DNA of 64,000 bases, taken from assembly GCA_902632555.1 (NCBI GenBank), contig CACPCZ010000002.1, positions 62,001 to 126,000 on the forward strand, written 5' to 3'. The position numbers were made by a program, and so were the translations under genes. Positions 41,410 through 54,458 of the stretch are shown one piece after another. This DNA comes from an uncultured SAR86 cluster bacterium (GTDB lineage Bacteria; Pseudomonadota; Gammaproteobacteria; Magnimaribacterales; D2472). The first letter of the stretch is position 1. Every line of letters begins with the position of its first letter. The notes beneath the pieces were generated by a model. The model had not been told where the DNA came from. It did no database searches and worked only from the letters and a program-made list of their open reading frames with translations.

Positions 41410-43764
41410 CCTTTTTATTTCTGGTTTTTGAATATTTCCAGTAACTTCGAATTTAAAAGTCGAAACATCATCTAAGCTCTCTTCAATAATATTTTCAAAT
41501 AATAATCCGCCAGCTAGTGCAGGAAATCCTCCGAAAATTGCAGCGTACCAGGGAATATTTTCAGAAACTTTTAATCTCATGCTTAGATCTAAATTCAAGT
41601 CATCTAAAATTCCATCTGAATTTTTAAGAATCTCACCGTACCATTCAATATTTGCTTCTGAAGTACTTAATTTTATTGGTTTATTTATAAAAGCTCGATT
41701 CTGACTAATTACAAAATCACCTTCTGCCCTATTTATAATCAAATCTGATGATGCGAGACTTGAGTCGTTGTTTATATTCTCAATAATCGCATTTAAATTT
41801 AGAATTCTAAGAGCTCTTAAAAAAGCAGAATCAGGTAAAGATGTTTTTGACTCAAGTCCCTTGATTAAAAAAGCGATCTCTCCCTCTAAATTTTTTAGTT
41901 CATTTAAGCTATTCCATTGGATACTTAAATCAGTAGATAAATAATCAAAATCATAATTAATTGAATCTTTGAAAGGAAAATTTTCTGCATCAATTACATA
42001 GGACCCTCGAACCTTGTATAAATCTTTTCTATTATCAAAACTTATATAAGCTTTTTTTTCATCTCTGAACGGTCCAATGTTAAGTTTTTCACTTTTTATA
42101 TTTATGTTGTCTATCGTAGTTATATTTTTGTTTCTTAGCAGATAGAAATCAACATCTTGAAAGGTATCATCATATGTTTGTATGTTTTTTCCAATAAACC
42201 TTATTCTTAGATTTTGATTTTCAAATGAATTGCCTGATTCAGCCAAGCTAAATCCATCAAATTCAAATTTGGTATCAAAAACCTCTATTCTAGTAAATCC
42301 TGTTTTATCAATTCTTATATTTCCATTTAGATTGACTCCAGAAAAGTTTGCATTAGTCTCATCAGAATCTAACTGAATAATAATTTTTTGATCTGGATAA
42401 TAATTATTAAATAAGTTTAATTCTTTTGTTTTAATAAAAATTGATCTTAGTTTTGATGAGTTATTATCACTAGAATCAACTATTAAATTCTCAATTTCAA
42501 TCTTTTCAAGATTAAGAAAAATGTTGAATCCATTAACATCATTGCTACTAAAAATTTGTTCATCGGTAAAACCATTTCCAAAATGGAAAAATCCATTACT
42601 TTCGTTATCAATAAATGCTTTGAACAAATTATTTGAAATAAGATATGAGGGATATCTCAAGTCGTCTATTACAACAGTTGTTTTTAGAGTTTCTTCAAAA
42701 TCTTTAGATATTTCATCAATAGCGGATGAGAATTTTGTTTTTTTTAAATCGCTTTCTAATAATAAGCTCAGTTTATTATTTTGCACTTTCAATAAAGCTT
42801 GAAATAATTCATTTCCTTGAATGCCAAAATATCTATCGTCATTAAAGATATTGTTAAGATTTACTGCTAATTTGGTTCTAAGTTCAATACCATCTTTTAC
42901 AGATAATGAGCCTTGTATATATTGATCTGGAATATCAGAATCAAAAGTTCCATGCAAACTTCCATTAACATCACTAAAAAGATCAATATCGATATTTCTT
43001 ATTAAGTAATTTGTATTAGTTTTGAGTGTAGATTCTCTGAATATGAATTTGTTAATATTTCTAATTTGTCCGGTTTCGATTGCATAGTAGCCTTTACTTT
43101 GAATATCCAAATTAATATCAGTATCAGAAAAACTGCTTAAATTTATTAAATTTTGATTGATTATCTCGGTTTCATCTAAATAGAATATCCCGTTATAAAA
43201 GATATTTTCTGATAGTCGTGGTATTAAAATATTTAATTTTTTAAATGGTGTATTGTTTATTTTTCCAGATTTAACATTTATTGAAGTTTCTCCATTCGAT
43301 TGAAAAACATAAGTTTTTGCGCTTATAAAGTAAAAATTATCGTTTTTAATTTCTATGTCTGTTAACTGAATCTTATTAGAATTTAAAATTTCTTCATTTG
43401 GTGGTTGTGAATTTAGAATAGAAATATTATCTATTTTTAACTTGCTTATAGACCAAAAATCCTCTGATATTGTTCTGTAAAGATTAAATCCTACTAGAAA
43501 TTCGTCAATTGAAAGCAAATCATTTTTATTATGATCTTTAACTTTCAATTCACTAAATGAATATTCAGGTTTAATAAAGTTTTTGTTTGATTGAACTGAT
43601 TTAAATTCAGCTTTATAGTCAAAAATTTCAAAATAATTATTTAAATTAATAATACTTTCCGGCTTAAATATTATTAATGAATATAAACCCATAAAAAAAA
43701 TCATAAATACAAGCATTGTATAAATCAGAAATTTAAAGCCCTTTTTAATTATTTCCATTTTCAA
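41401..43764 (-). CDS. yhdP: YhdP/AsmA-like (DUF3971) inner-membrane protein
   Basis: 787 aa, N-terminal TM, beta-rich; C-terminal PWYAAIFGGFPALAGGLLFENI; downstream of mreD as in other gammaproteobacteria. Confidence 0.72.
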   Translation of the reverse strand: MKMEIIKKGFKFLIYTMLVFMIFFMGLYSLIIFKPESIINLNNYFEIFDYKAEFKSVQSNKNFIKPEYSFSELKVKDHNKNDLLSIDEFLVGFNLYRTISEDFWSISKLKIDNISILNSQPPNEEILNSNKIQLTDIEIKNDNFYFISAKTYVFQSNGETSINVKSGKINNTPFKKLNILIPRLSENIFYNGIFYLDETEIINQNLINLSSFSDTDINLDIQSKGYYAIETGQIRNINKFIFRESTLKTNTNYLIRNIDIDLFSDVNGSLHGTFDSDIPDQYIQGSLSVKDGIELRTKLAVNLNNIFNDDRYFGIQGNELFQALLKVQNNKLSLLLESDLKKTKFSSAIDEISKDFEETLKTTVVIDDLRYPSYLISNNLFKAFIDNESNGFFHFGNGFTDEQIFSSNDVNGFNIFLNLEKIEIENLIVDSSDNNSSKLRSIFIKTKELNLFNNYYPDQKIIIQLDSDETNANFSGVNLNGNIRIDKTGFTRIEVFDTKFEFDGFSLAESGNSFENQNLRIRFIGKNIQTYDDTFQDVDFYLLRNKNITTIDNINIKSEKLNIGPFRDEKKAYISFDNRKDLYKVRGSYVIDAENFPFKDSINYDFDYLSTDLSIQWNSLNELKNLEGEIAFLIKGLESKTSLPDSAFLRALRILNLNAIIENINNDSSLASSDLIINRAEGDFVISQNRAFINKPIKLSTSEANIEWYGEILKNSDGILDDLNLDLSMRLKVSENIPWYAAIFGGFPALAGGLLFENIIEESLDDVSTFKFEVTGNIQKPEIKRLN

Positions 43765-44234
43765 ATTCGTCTACCAAACAAACCAGGAAAATAAACAGAG
43801 ATTATTGCAATGAGTAAACAAAAAACTATATTGAAAATTGTACTTATTAATAACGTTAGATATGAAAAGTTATATAGATTTACAATTAATTGCGAGAATC
43901 CAACGAATGCAGATGAGGACAATCCGAAGAAAATGCATATTTGCAAATAGGAAAATAGTTTAAAAGTATTTACATAAGTATTAACCACATACGAAGCAAA
44001 ACAAAATAAAATTGCGTTATGTCCGAGATAAGTATTGGTAATTAAATCAATAAATAAGCCAGTAAAAAATGATTCAAAAGGTCCAATATTATTATTAGAT
44101 TTATACAAATATAGTAAATAAGTTAAAAATGTTAAAGGGAGGATTACATATATTTGTGATAAAACAGCGGCTAATCTTAGGTCAAGATAACATACAAATA
44201 AAATAAGAATTAATTTTTTTATAAAGCTTGTCAT
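43761..44234 (-). CDS. mreD: Rod shape-determining protein MreD
   Basis: Multi-TM small protein after mreC. Confidence 0.83.
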   Translation of the reverse strand: MTSFIKKLILILFVCYLDLRLAAVLSQIYVILPLTFLTYLLYLYKSNNNIGPFESFFTGLFIDLITNTYLGHNAILFCFASYVVNTYVNTFKLFSYLQICIFFGLSSSAFVGFSQLIVNLYNFSYLTLLISTIFNIVFCLLIAIISVYFPGLFGRRI

Positions 44235-45070
44235 TACATCTTCAAAACGCCAAATAAATTATCCTTCAATGGATCATTAATCAGCTCTATTTTTAACACA
44301 GTTGAGGTTGAATCTATTTTATTTATAGATGCTATGTGTCCAATTTTAATATTCTTTGGATATATCCCGCCGAGTCCAGAGGAAAAAAACGGATCATTTA
44401 TTTCATGCTTTTCAGTCCAAACTAATTGACTAAAGGTACAAAAAATATATCCTGCTTTGCCGCCTCCTTTTGCATTGCAATAAAAATTTCCAGTAGAATC
44501 TATAAGGGGTATCGAAGATTTGATATCAGTTAAAAGCATAACTTCCTGATAAGATTTACTGTCGATAATTTGGCCAACGAGACCGGTAGAATTTAATACA
44601 ACACTCTCTTCAAAAGACTGGTCTTCTTCATCAATTATTTCAAGAAATAATCTATGCTTATCACAACAACTAAACATATTTGGGTCAACACTTCTGAGCT
44701 TTGCATAGAAAAAATCTCCATTTAGACGATTTTCTCTTAAAGAATTAATCAAAGAATTATGATCTGTAAAAAAACTATTTTCTTTTGAGATTATATAATT
44801 TTTAAGATAGCTCTCTTCAAGTTTATCTTTTAGCAAATTGTTTTCGATAATTAGTTTTTCTTTTGACTTGAAGATTTCTATAAATTCTGAGAAAGATTCA
44901 ATTATTGCTCTATTAAATATAAATGATGATGAAATCTGGAAAGAGTAGAGATTATTTTTAATTCCGACAAATTTTTTTGTATTAATATCTGTATACAAAA
45001 TTAATATGCCAAGTAGAATTACTAAAAAATATATAATTTTTTCACTAGGCTTGGGTGAATTCCTAGCCAT
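44234..45070 (-). CDS. mreC: Rod shape-determining protein MreC
   Basis: NSTGLVGQIIDSKSYQEVMLLTDIKSSIPL; mreBCD order. Confidence 0.93.
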   Translation of the reverse strand: MARNSPKPSEKIIYFLVILLGILILYTDINTKKFVGIKNNLYSFQISSSFIFNRAIIESFSEFIEIFKSKEKLIIENNLLKDKLEESYLKNYIISKENSFFTDHNSLINSLRENRLNGDFFYAKLRSVDPNMFSCCDKHRLFLEIIDEEDQSFEESVVLNSTGLVGQIIDSKSYQEVMLLTDIKSSIPLIDSTGNFYCNAKGGGKAGYIFCTFSQLVWTEKHEINDPFFSSGLGGIYPKNIKIGHIASINKIDSTSTVLKIELINDPLKDNLFGVLKM

Positions 45071-45075
45071 TATCT

Positions 45076-46149
<1,074 letters not shown>

Positions 46150-46208
46150 TTAATTAATTTGCTAGATAGGTTAATATCCACCCTCTAAACTATAATAATA
46201 TCCTATAT

Positions 46209-46490
46209 ATGGACAAGAAAACAGTAACAACCATATCTTACTTATCAAGGCTCAAAATTGATGCTGAAAAAGAAGATAAAATCATAAATGATTTAGACAA
46301 TATAATTGCGTTTGTAGATCAGTTGAATGATGCAGATACAAATAATATTGAGCCATTATCAAATCCTTTAGAAAAAACTGCAAAAACAAGAAAAGATGAT
46401 GTTACAGCAAAAAATCTTAAAAAGGAGCTCCTTGAAATAGCTCCCTCTTCTAATGAGGACTACTTTTTAGTTCCAAGGGTTGTTGAGTGA
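46209..46490 (+). CDS. gatC: Asp/Glu-tRNA amidotransferase subunit C
   Basis: Small ORF with LSRLKI ... NIEPLSNPLE, upstream of gatA. Confidence 0.93.
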   Translation: MDKKTVTTISYLSRLKIDAEKEDKIINDLDNIIAFVDQLNDADTNNIEPLSNPLEKTAKTRKDDVTAKNLKKELLEIAPSSNEDYFLVPRVVE

Positions 46491-47938
46491 CAATAAAATA
46501 TAAGTCAATTAAAGAGATTAAGAAAATGATTTCTAATAAAGAAATCTCAAATGTAGAAATTGTTAATGAAGTTTTTAAAAATATCACTGAAAATGAACAT
46601 CTAAATGCATTTATAACTCTTAATGAAGAAGATTCAATAAAAAAAGCTTTATATTTAGATAATAATCCTTCAGATTTAGCACTTTCAGGAATACCTGTCG
46701 CTCAAAAAGATCTTTTTTGTACAAAAGGCCTCAGAACAACATGTGGTTCGAATATTCTTAATAATTTTATACCTCCATACTCAGCAACTGTAATAGAAAA
46801 TCTTGAAAGTGCAGGTTGTATATCAGTTGGTAAAACTAATATGGACGAATTTGCAATGGGATCATCTAATGAGACTAGCTTTTTTGGTAATGTTCAAAAT
46901 CCTTGGGGTGAAAATCTAGTACCGGGAGGTAGCTCGGGTGGATCAGCTGCAGTTGTAGCAGCAGGTATAGTTCCAGCTGCGTCAGGAACAGACACTGGAG
47001 GATCAATAAGACAGCCTGCTTCACTATGTGGCATTACTGGATTGAAGCCTACTTATGGAAGAATTTCTAGATGGGGAATGATTGCTTTTGCGTCAAGTTT
47101 AGATCAAGCAGGACCAATGGCTCGTTCGGCTGAGGACTGTGCAATTATACTTAATGAAATGTGCTCGCATGATGAAAAAGATACAACATCTTTAAACGAA
47201 AATATTCCAAATTTTCAAAAACATTTGAATGAATCACTTAAAGGGAAAAAGATTGGCATTGTTAAAGATCTTGATCTTTCTAGTTTGGACAATGAAGTTG
47301 TTAAGGTATATGAGGAATCGTTAAATGAATTCACATCATTAGGAGCTGAATTGGTAGATATAACTTTGCCAAATCTTTCATTATCGGTTCCAACTTATTA
47401 CGTTATTGCTCCAGCTGAATGCTCATCCAATCTGTCAAGGTTCGACGGTGTAAAATTCGGGAGAAGATCTGAAAATCCAAAAAATTTAGAGGAATTATAT
47501 GTGCAAACTCGCTCTGAAGGATTTGGTGATGAAGTGAAACGAAGAATTTTAATTGGATCATATGTTCTTTCAGCTGGATATTACGATGCTTATTACAAAA
47601 AAGCTCAACAAGTACGAAGACTTATAAAAAATGATTTTGATAGTGCATTTACAAAAGTTGACGTAATAATGACGCCAACTACAAGAGGAACTGCTTTTGA
47701 AATGGGGTCTAAAGGAAGCGATCCCATACAAATGTATTTGGAAGATTTATTTACAATCTCTGCAAATCTTGCTGGTTTGCCAGCGATGTCGCTTCCTAAT
47801 GGAAACATTGATAATAAACCTCTAGGCTTACAAATTATTGGAAATTTTCTTGATGAAAGTTCAATTTTAAATTTTGCTCACATGTACCAAAATGTTACAA
47901 ATTGGCACATGCATACACCTGATGGATTACGAAAATGA
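46487..47938 (+). CDS. gatA: Asp/Glu-tRNA amidotransferase subunit A
   Basis: Amidase signature [35 protein letters not shown]. Confidence 0.98.
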   Translation: MTIKYKSIKEIKKMISNKEISNVEIVNEVFKNITENEHLNAFITLNEEDSIKKALYLDNNPSDLALSGIPVAQKDLFCTKGLRTTCGSNILNNFIPPYSATVIENLESAGCISVGKTNMDEFAMGSSNETSFFGNVQNPWGENLVPGGSSGGSAAVVAAGIVPAASGTDTGGSIRQPASLCGITGLKPTYGRISRWGMIAFASSLDQAGPMARSAEDCAIILNEMCSHDEKDTTSLNENIPNFQKHLNESLKGKKIGIVKDLDLSSLDNEVVKVYEESLNEFTSLGAELVDITLPNLSLSVPTYYVIAPAECSSNLSRFDGVKFGRRSENPKNLEELYVQTRSEGFGDEVKRRILIGSYVLSAGYYDAYYKKAQQVRRLIKNDFDSAFTKVDVIMTPTTRGTAFEMGSKGSDPIQMYLEDLFTISANLAGLPAMSLPNGNIDNKPLGLQIIGNFLDESSILNFAHMYQNVTNWHMHTPDGLRK

Positions 47939-49362
47939 GCTGGGAAACAGTAATTGGATTAGAAATCCACGTGCAACTATCAACGAAATCAAAATTATTT
48001 TCTGGCGGGTCAACTGAATTTGGTGCGGAATCTAACACTCATGTTGATCTTATAGACATGGGCTTGCCTGGAGTTCTGCCAGTTGCAAACAGAGAGGCAT
48101 TTTATAAAGCAATAAGATTTGGGCTTGCAATAGGCGCAGAAATAAACCAAACATCAACTTTTGATAGAAAAAATTATTTTTATCCTGATCTGCCTAAAGG
48201 CTACCAAATAACACAAATGACAAAACCAATTGTTGAAAAAGGTTCAATAAAAATAGTTATTGATAATGAAGAAAAGGTAATAAACATTACTAGAGCTCAT
48301 TTGGAGGAAGATGCAGGCAAGTCAATTCATGATCTTTTTGAAGGAGAAACTGGAGTAGATTTAAACAGAGCAGGTACTCCTTTACTTGAAATAGTTTCAG
48401 AACCTGAAATATCGAGTGCAAAAGAAGCGGTAGCGTATTTTAAAGCAATTCGGCAATTGGTAACTTTTCTCGATATATGCGATGGAAATATGGCAGAGGG
48501 ATCAATGAGATGTGATGTTAACGTATCTATTAAAAAAACTAATGAAAGTGAGTTAGGCACCAGAGCCGAACTAAAAAACATAAATTCTTTTAAGTTCATT
48601 GAAAAAGCTATTAATTATGAGATCGACAGACAAATAAGGGTCTTAGAGAATGGTGAATCAGTTGTTCAAGAAACAAGACTATATGATAGTGAAAAAAATG
48701 AAACAAGATCTATGCGTTCAAAGGAAGAAGCAAATGACTATAGATATTTCCCATGCCCTGATCTTCTTCCGGTTGTAATTTCGGACGATGAATTAAAAGA
48801 AATCATCAGTAATTTACCTGAGCTTCCTGAGGAGAAAGAAAAGAAATATATATCAGAAATTGGTTTAGAAGAATCCGAAGCAAAAATAATTTCATCTTCA
48901 AAGACTATGGCAAATATGTTTGAACAAGCTTCATCAAAAACAAATGATGCTAAGTTAGTTGCAAGATGGCTTGTTGGTGATGTGAGCGCCCTTCTCAATA
49001 AAGAAAACATTGAGATTGATGAATCAAACTTATCAGCAGAAAATTTTGGAAAACTGATTGAAAGGATTTCTGATAATACTATTTCAGGAAAAATTGCTAA
49101 ATCTGTCTTAGAAGAGATATGGGAAAATGGATCAGATGTTGACGAAATTATTGAGTCAAAAGGGCTTGTTCAAATTCAAGACGAATCGTTGCTAGAAGAA
49201 ATTGCTAATAAGATTATTAAATCTAATCCAGAACAGGTTTTAGCTTATAAAGGTGGAAAAGACAAATTATTTGGATTCTTTGTAGGACAAGTTATGAAAG
49301 AAACACAAGGAAAGGCTAATCCAAAGAGTGTCAACAAAATTCTAAAAAAATTATTAAGCTAG
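47935..49362 (+). CDS. gatB: Asp/Glu-tRNA amidotransferase subunit B
   Basis: [35 protein letters not shown]. Confidence 0.98.
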   Translation: MSWETVIGLEIHVQLSTKSKLFSGGSTEFGAESNTHVDLIDMGLPGVLPVANREAFYKAIRFGLAIGAEINQTSTFDRKNYFYPDLPKGYQITQMTKPIVEKGSIKIVIDNEEKVINITRAHLEEDAGKSIHDLFEGETGVDLNRAGTPLLEIVSEPEISSAKEAVAYFKAIRQLVTFLDICDGNMAEGSMRCDVNVSIKKTNESELGTRAELKNINSFKFIEKAINYEIDRQIRVLENGESVVQETRLYDSEKNETRSMRSKEEANDYRYFPCPDLLPVVISDDELKEIISNLPELPEEKEKKYISEIGLEESEAKIISSSKTMANMFEQASSKTNDAKLVARWLVGDVSALLNKENIEIDESNLSAENFGKLIERISDNTISGKIAKSVLEEIWENGSDVDEIIESKGLVQIQDESLLEEIANKIIKSNPEQVLAYKGGKDKLFGFFVGQVMKETQGKANPKSVNKILKKLLS

Positions 49363-49364
49363 TC

Positions 49365-49826
49365 TTAAATCACAAACATACTTAATGTTTCAGCAACAAA
49401 TGCTGGCTTTTCAACACCTTTTATTTCCATGGTAACTTCAGTTTTTGCGAGAAATTGACCTGGGTTTTTTTCACTTATGTCAATGCATTTCATATGAATT
49501 CTTACTTCAGAATTTACAGGCACTGGACTCAAAAATCTAACTTTATCCAATCCATAATTAAGTCCCATCTTTGTTCCCTCTAAGACCATGCCAATTTCCT
49601 GATCAAAGGGTATTCCAGCAACTAATGATAAAGATAAAAAACCATGAGCAATTGTAGATCCGAAAACTGGTGTAGCTTGTTCAGGATCAACGTGTATAAA
49701 CTGATGATCCATTGTTGCATCTGCAAATTTATCAATTCTATCCTGATCTATTGTCACCCAATCTGAAACACCAACCTCAGTTCCAATAACTGAATCAATT
49801 TCGTCAGTCTTTACAACTTTTAACAT
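49365..49826 (-). CDS. MaoC-like (R)-hydratase
   Basis: ATMDHQFIHVDPEQATPVFGSTIAHGFLSLSLV hot-dog hydratase motif. Confidence 0.88.
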   Translation of the reverse strand: MLKVVKTDEIDSVIGTEVGVSDWVTIDQDRIDKFADATMDHQFIHVDPEQATPVFGSTIAHGFLSLSLVAGIPFDQEIGMVLEGTKMGLNYGLDKVRFLSPVPVNSEVRIHMKCIDISEKNPGQFLAKTEVTMEIKGVEKPAFVAETLSMFVI

Positions 49827-49827
49827 A

Positions 49828-51444
49828 CTACTTCTCCATATAGTGATTATTATATTCTTCCCTTAATTCAAATTTCTGTAGCTTTCCTGTTGCACCATGT
49901 GGCAACTCCTTTAAAAATACTATTTCATCAGGAAGCCACCATTTAGCAACTTTATCACTCAAAAAATCTATAATGCTGTCTTTTTCAATTGGCTCCCCTG
50001 AATTAGTGACAACAAAAAGCATTGGCCTTTCATCCCATTTAGGATGAGGAATACCCACCACACATGCTTCAGCTATTTCAGGATGTCCAAAGGCTGCATT
50101 CTCTAAATCTATAGAACTTATCCACTCTCCTCCAGATTTAATAACGTCCTTTGCCCTATCCTTAATGGTCATATATCCGTCTTCATCTAAGACTGAGATA
50201 TCTCCTGTATCAAACCAGCCATCGGCATCAACAGCATCTTTTTCCGCTTTAAAATATTTTTTAAGAATCCATGGACCTCTTACTAACAAATGCCCTTGCG
50301 ATTCTCCATCTTTTGGAAGTTCATTACCTTCATCATCAACAACTTTCAGCTCAACTCCATATATAGGCCTACCCTGCTTTAGCTGAATGGCGTATTTTTC
50401 TTCTTTTGACATATTTTTCATTTCAGGCGTTGGTACATTTGTGGTACCAAGAGGACTCATTTCAGTCATGCCCCATGCATGGATAACATTTACATCATGA
50501 ACTTCATCAAACTCCTGCAGTGTTGAAAGAGAAAGAGCTGATCCACCTATAATAGTATTTCTAACTGAAGTTAAAATTTTATTATTTTCTCTACAGTAAG
50601 CTAACAGACCCATCCATATTGTTGGTACACCAAAAGCTAATGTTACATCTTCTTTGTCAATAAGTTCATATAACGGTTCACCCTCCATCTGCATACCAGG
50701 CATTACAAGCTTCAATCCATTCATTGCACCAAAATAAGGTATACCCCATGCCAAAACATGAAATAAAGGCACTACCATTAAAATCGAATCATCTTGTTGG
50801 ATTGTAAGAGCTGTCAATGAAGCTTGAGCATGAAGAATATTTGATTTGTGACTATATAAAACACCTTTAGGATTTCCTGTTGTTCCTGATGTATAGCATA
50901 GTGCACAAGCAGCATCATCAGCCAGATGAGGCCAAATGTAATTTTCATCTCCGTTGGAAATATATTCTTCATATGAAACTGCATTTTTAAGAGAGGTTTC
51001 AGGCATTTCATTTACATCGCAAAGCACAATGTATTTTTCGACAGTAGTTAAATTTTCTTGTAGAGCTTCGAGAATTGGAACAAATGGCAATTCTACAAAT
51101 ATCATCTTATCTTCAGCATGATTAATAATATAAACAGCCTGCTCTGGATGAAGTCTAAAATTAAGCGTATGTGTCACAGCTCCCATGCCAGATATCCCAT
51201 AATACATTTCTAGATGTCTGTAGGTATTTAAAGCCAACGTAGCAACGACATCGCCATGCTTAACTCCGTCCTTTTCTAGTGCCGATGCCAATTTTCTAGA
51301 TCTGATACACACTTCTTCGTAATTTGATCTATGTATTTCTCCTGATACCAGTCTACTTATAATTTCTGTCTTTGGATGAATTTCTCTAGCGTGCTCAATA
51401 ATGCCAGCAATATTAGGCGTCCATGTTTGCATATCTCCAATCAT
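49828..51444 (-). CDS. Acyl-CoA synthetase (AMP-binding, AlkK-like)
   Basis: [55 protein letters not shown]; start at [10 protein letters not shown] with SD GGGAGC. Confidence 0.92.
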   Translation of the reverse strand: MIGDMQTWTPNIAGIIEHAREIHPKTEIISRLVSGEIHRSNYEEVCIRSRKLASALEKDGVKHGDVVATLALNTYRHLEMYYGISGMGAVTHTLNFRLHPEQAVYIINHAEDKMIFVELPFVPILEALQENLTTVEKYIVLCDVNEMPETSLKNAVSYEEYISNGDENYIWPHLADDAACALCYTSGTTGNPKGVLYSHKSNILHAQASLTALTIQQDDSILMVVPLFHVLAWGIPYFGAMNGLKLVMPGMQMEGEPLYELIDKEDVTLAFGVPTIWMGLLAYCRENNKILTSVRNTIIGGSALSLSTLQEFDEVHDVNVIHAWGMTEMSPLGTTNVPTPEMKNMSKEEKYAIQLKQGRPIYGVELKVVDDEGNELPKDGESQGHLLVRGPWILKKYFKAEKDAVDADGWFDTGDISVLDEDGYMTIKDRAKDVIKSGGEWISSIDLENAAFGHPEIAEACVVGIPHPKWDERPMLFVVTNSGEPIEKDSIIDFLSDKVAKWWLPDEIVFLKELPHGATGKLQKFELREEYNNHYMEK

Positions 51445-51512
51445 TTGAATTGCTCCCTTAAGATGTTTGATATAAATTATATAAGAACCAACATTATTTG
51501 ATAACAAAAATT

Positions 51513-52178
51513 ATGAATATTAGAGAAGCTATAGAAAAGAGGTTTTCAGTTAGGGCTTTCACTGAAAAAGTCCCAGAGATAGATACGATTAAAGAAATAT
51601 TGAAAACTGCGGGTACTGCTCCATCGGGCGGCAATATCCAACCATGGAAAGTTTATGTATTAAGTGAAAATGCAAAAAAAGAATTATCTGATAAGACTTT
51701 ATATAACTTTGATAATGGAGTTCAAGAAGAAATCGAATATAACATCTATCCAAAACCTTTGGCAGATGAATATAAAAAAAGAAGATATGAGTGTGGTGCT
51801 GACATGTATAGTGCGCTTTCAATAGAAAAGGATGATTTGGATTCTCGTTTCAAGCAAATTAGAGAAAATTATAATTTTTTTGGTGCTCCACTTGGAATGA
51901 TAATTACAATAGATAGATCTTTTGGCAAAAATGGATGGGGGCATGTTGGAATGTTCCTTGAAAATCTTTGGCTTAGCGCAATCGATCACGGACTAGCTAT
52001 GTGCTTACAAGAATCATGGTCAATATATCCTAAAACAGTAAAAGAATTTATAAAACATCCTGATAATGAGATTGTATGGTGTGGTATTGCTATTGGATAT
52101 GAAGATTCTTCAAAACCAATAAATCAATATAGAACAAGAAGAGAAAATCTAGATTCTTTTGTTTCATTTATTGAATAA
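51513..52178 (+). CDS. Nitroreductase family protein
   Basis: RFSVRAFTEKVPE...GTAPSGGNIQPWKVYV, C-terminal GYEDSSKPIN. Confidence 0.92.
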   Translation: MNIREAIEKRFSVRAFTEKVPEIDTIKEILKTAGTAPSGGNIQPWKVYVLSENAKKELSDKTLYNFDNGVQEEIEYNIYPKPLADEYKKRRYECGADMYSALSIEKDDLDSRFKQIRENYNFFGAPLGMIITIDRSFGKNGWGHVGMFLENLWLSAIDHGLAMCLQESWSIYPKTVKEFIKHPDNEIVWCGIAIGYEDSSKPINQYRTRRENLDSFVSFIE

Positions 52179-52183
52179 AATCT

Positions 52184-53641
52184 GTGAGCAAATCTTCAAA
52201 TAATATTTTTTTTAAGAATTCTTATGCAGATGAGCTTCAAAGTTTGTGTGAGAGATGCTCTCCTTCTCCTTTTGAAAAATCAGAAGTTCTTTTAAAGAAT
52301 TATGAACTAGCAGCTGAACTGGGAATAAACAAATCATTTTTAGATTCTAAACAGTGTTTGGATATATTTTCTGGATGTGCCATTTCAAATAGTTCAATTC
52401 CTATAGCTCAAGCGTATTCTGGACATCAATATGGAAATTTCAATCCAAATATGGGTGATGGAAGAGCAATTTTATTGGGTGAAATTAATAACAGAGATAT
52501 TCAATTAAAGGGAAGTGGTCAAACACCTTTTTCAAAGAATGGAGATGGAAAATCAGCTTTAGGTCCGGTTTTGAGAGAATATTTGATAAGTGAATTTATG
52601 AACTCAATCAATATACCGACTACTAGATCTTTATTAGCAATTAAATCAAATGAAACTGTTTATAGAGAAAAGGAAATACCGGGAGGTATTCTTACAAGGG
52701 TTGCAAAAAGTCATATTAGAATTGGTACTTTTGAGTACGTATATAACTTTAAGCCTAAAAGTTTGAAACTTCTTGCCGATTACACCTTAAAAAGACATTT
52801 TCCTGAGCTATCTAATGTTAATAATAAGTATTTAAGTCTTTTTGCAGCCATTTGCGATAAACAATCTTATTTAATTTCAAAGTGGATGAGTATAGGTTTT
52901 GTTCATGGTGTCATGAATACAGATAACATGACAGTATCTGGTGAAACCATTGATTATGGTCCATGTGCTTTTATGGATGGATATGATCCAAATATCTATT
53001 ACAGTTCAATTGATAAATATGGAAGATATTCATACAAAAATCAGCCAGCAATCTTGATATGGAATTTAACAAAGCTAGCAGAAACTTTTATTCCTTTAGT
53101 AAATGAAAATATTGATAAAGCTGTAAAAGATCTCTCTGAAGTTCTTAATATAACAATGCCAACCTATGAAGAATATTTCTATACAGAGATGTCAATTAAG
53201 TTAGGAATAAAAGATGTTAATGAAAAAATAATAAGACTCATTGATAAATATTTAGATATCTTAAAAACTGAAAATATTGATTACACAATATCTTTCAGAG
53301 ACCTATCAATGATTCATTCAAATAAAATCAAAGTTTCTGAATCAATTTTTAAAAAGATCAAGGTTTTTGAGAAATGGTACGAAGATTTTTCTAACACTGT
53401 AAATATTAAGAATGTCCCGAAAGACATAGTTTCTGAACATATGGACGGATATAACCCATGCTATATTCCAAGAAATTATATTATTGAGAATGCTCTTAAA
53501 GAGGCGATAAATGGAAATATGTCAGAAATAGAAATGATGAATGAATACTTAAAAATGCCTTATAAAAAACAAAAAATTAATTCAAGGTACTATTTTTCAT
53601 CTGACTATAATCAGCCATATATTACTTTCTGTGGTACTTAG
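52184..53641 (+). CDS. selO: Protein adenylyltransferase SelO (YdiU family)
   Basis: GTG start; YSGHQYGNFNPNMGDGRAILLGE, LKGSGQTPFSKNGDGKSALGPVLREYL, VHGVMNTDNM; C-terminal Cys (FCGT). Confidence 0.94.
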   Translation: MSKSSNNIFFKNSYADELQSLCERCSPSPFEKSEVLLKNYELAAELGINKSFLDSKQCLDIFSGCAISNSSIPIAQAYSGHQYGNFNPNMGDGRAILLGEINNRDIQLKGSGQTPFSKNGDGKSALGPVLREYLISEFMNSINIPTTRSLLAIKSNETVYREKEIPGGILTRVAKSHIRIGTFEYVYNFKPKSLKLLADYTLKRHFPELSNVNNKYLSLFAAICDKQSYLISKWMSIGFVHGVMNTDNMTVSGETIDYGPCAFMDGYDPNIYYSSIDKYGRYSYKNQPAILIWNLTKLAETFIPLVNENIDKAVKDLSEVLNITMPTYEEYFYTEMSIKLGIKDVNEKIIRLIDKYLDILKTENIDYTISFRDLSMIHSNKIKVSESIFKKIKVFEKWYEDFSNTVNIKNVPKDIVSEHMDGYNPCYIPRNYIIENALKEAINGNMSEIEMMNEYLKMPYKKQKINSRYYFSSDYNQPYITFCGT

Positions 53642-53642
53642 A

Positions 53643-54458
53643 TTAAATCTTCAAAGTCCCAATTGTTATTCTTGGAATACTGCTGAGATCTTTTAAACAT
53701 AATATGTTTGAAAAGTTACTCGCACTAAAAATATTTTTAACCTCAAATTCTTGGTCATGACCATGTTCAATCATTAGAACACCTCCCTCTCTAAGAATCG
53801 AAGTTGACTGTGATACTATTTTTTTAATGTCCCCTAAACCATGATCTTTTGCCACCAAAGCACTATAGGGTTCATGTTTTAAATTATTCAAATGATCATC
53901 ATTCTCATCAATGTATGGAGGATTACTTACAATAAGATCAAATGATTTATTCGTAAAACATGATAACCAGTTTGCATGAATGAGTAAGAAATTATCAGCA
54001 TTCAAATTTCTTTTGTTAATTGAGGCTACTTCTAATGCACCAATTGAATTGTCAGAACCATAAACAGTAGCACTTAAATTTTTTAAAGCAATTGAGATTC
54101 CAATGCATCCTGAACCTGTTCCAACATCTAGCAGTTTCAGTGAAGATGTAAAGTGATTGTTTACATATTCAACTAAAATTTCTGTTTCTGGTCTAGGAAT
54201 TAATACTCTGTTATCAATATAAAAATTATTTTCATAAAATTTACTCGAATTTAAAATATAATCGAGTGGCGTACCTTCTTCTTTTTTCTTTTTAAAATCT
54301 TTTATTAAATTCTCTTCTTGTTCTGTTAAAAAACGTTCCGAATTAAGATAAATATCATTGTAATTAAAACCTAAACTTTCTTTTAAATAATAAATAAATT
54401 CATCTTTTGCCTCATGGCTATAAAACATTTTTTGATAATGACTTAATTTATTTTTCAA
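53643..54458 (-). CDS. prmC: Release factor glutamine methyltransferase
   Basis: RVLIPRPETEILVE, LDVGTGSGCIGISIAL, VSNPPYI. Confidence 0.96.
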   Translation of the reverse strand: MKNKLSHYQKMFYSHEAKDEFIYYLKESLGFNYNDIYLNSERFLTEQEENLIKDFKKKKEEGTPLDYILNSSKFYENNFYIDNRVLIPRPETEILVEYVNNHFTSSLKLLDVGTGSGCIGISIALKNLSATVYGSDNSIGALEVASINKRNLNADNFLLIHANWLSCFTNKSFDLIVSNPPYIDENDDHLNNLKHEPYSALVAKDHGLGDIKKIVSQSTSILREGGVLMIEHGHDQEFEVKNIFSASNFSNILCLKDLSSIPRITIGTLKI

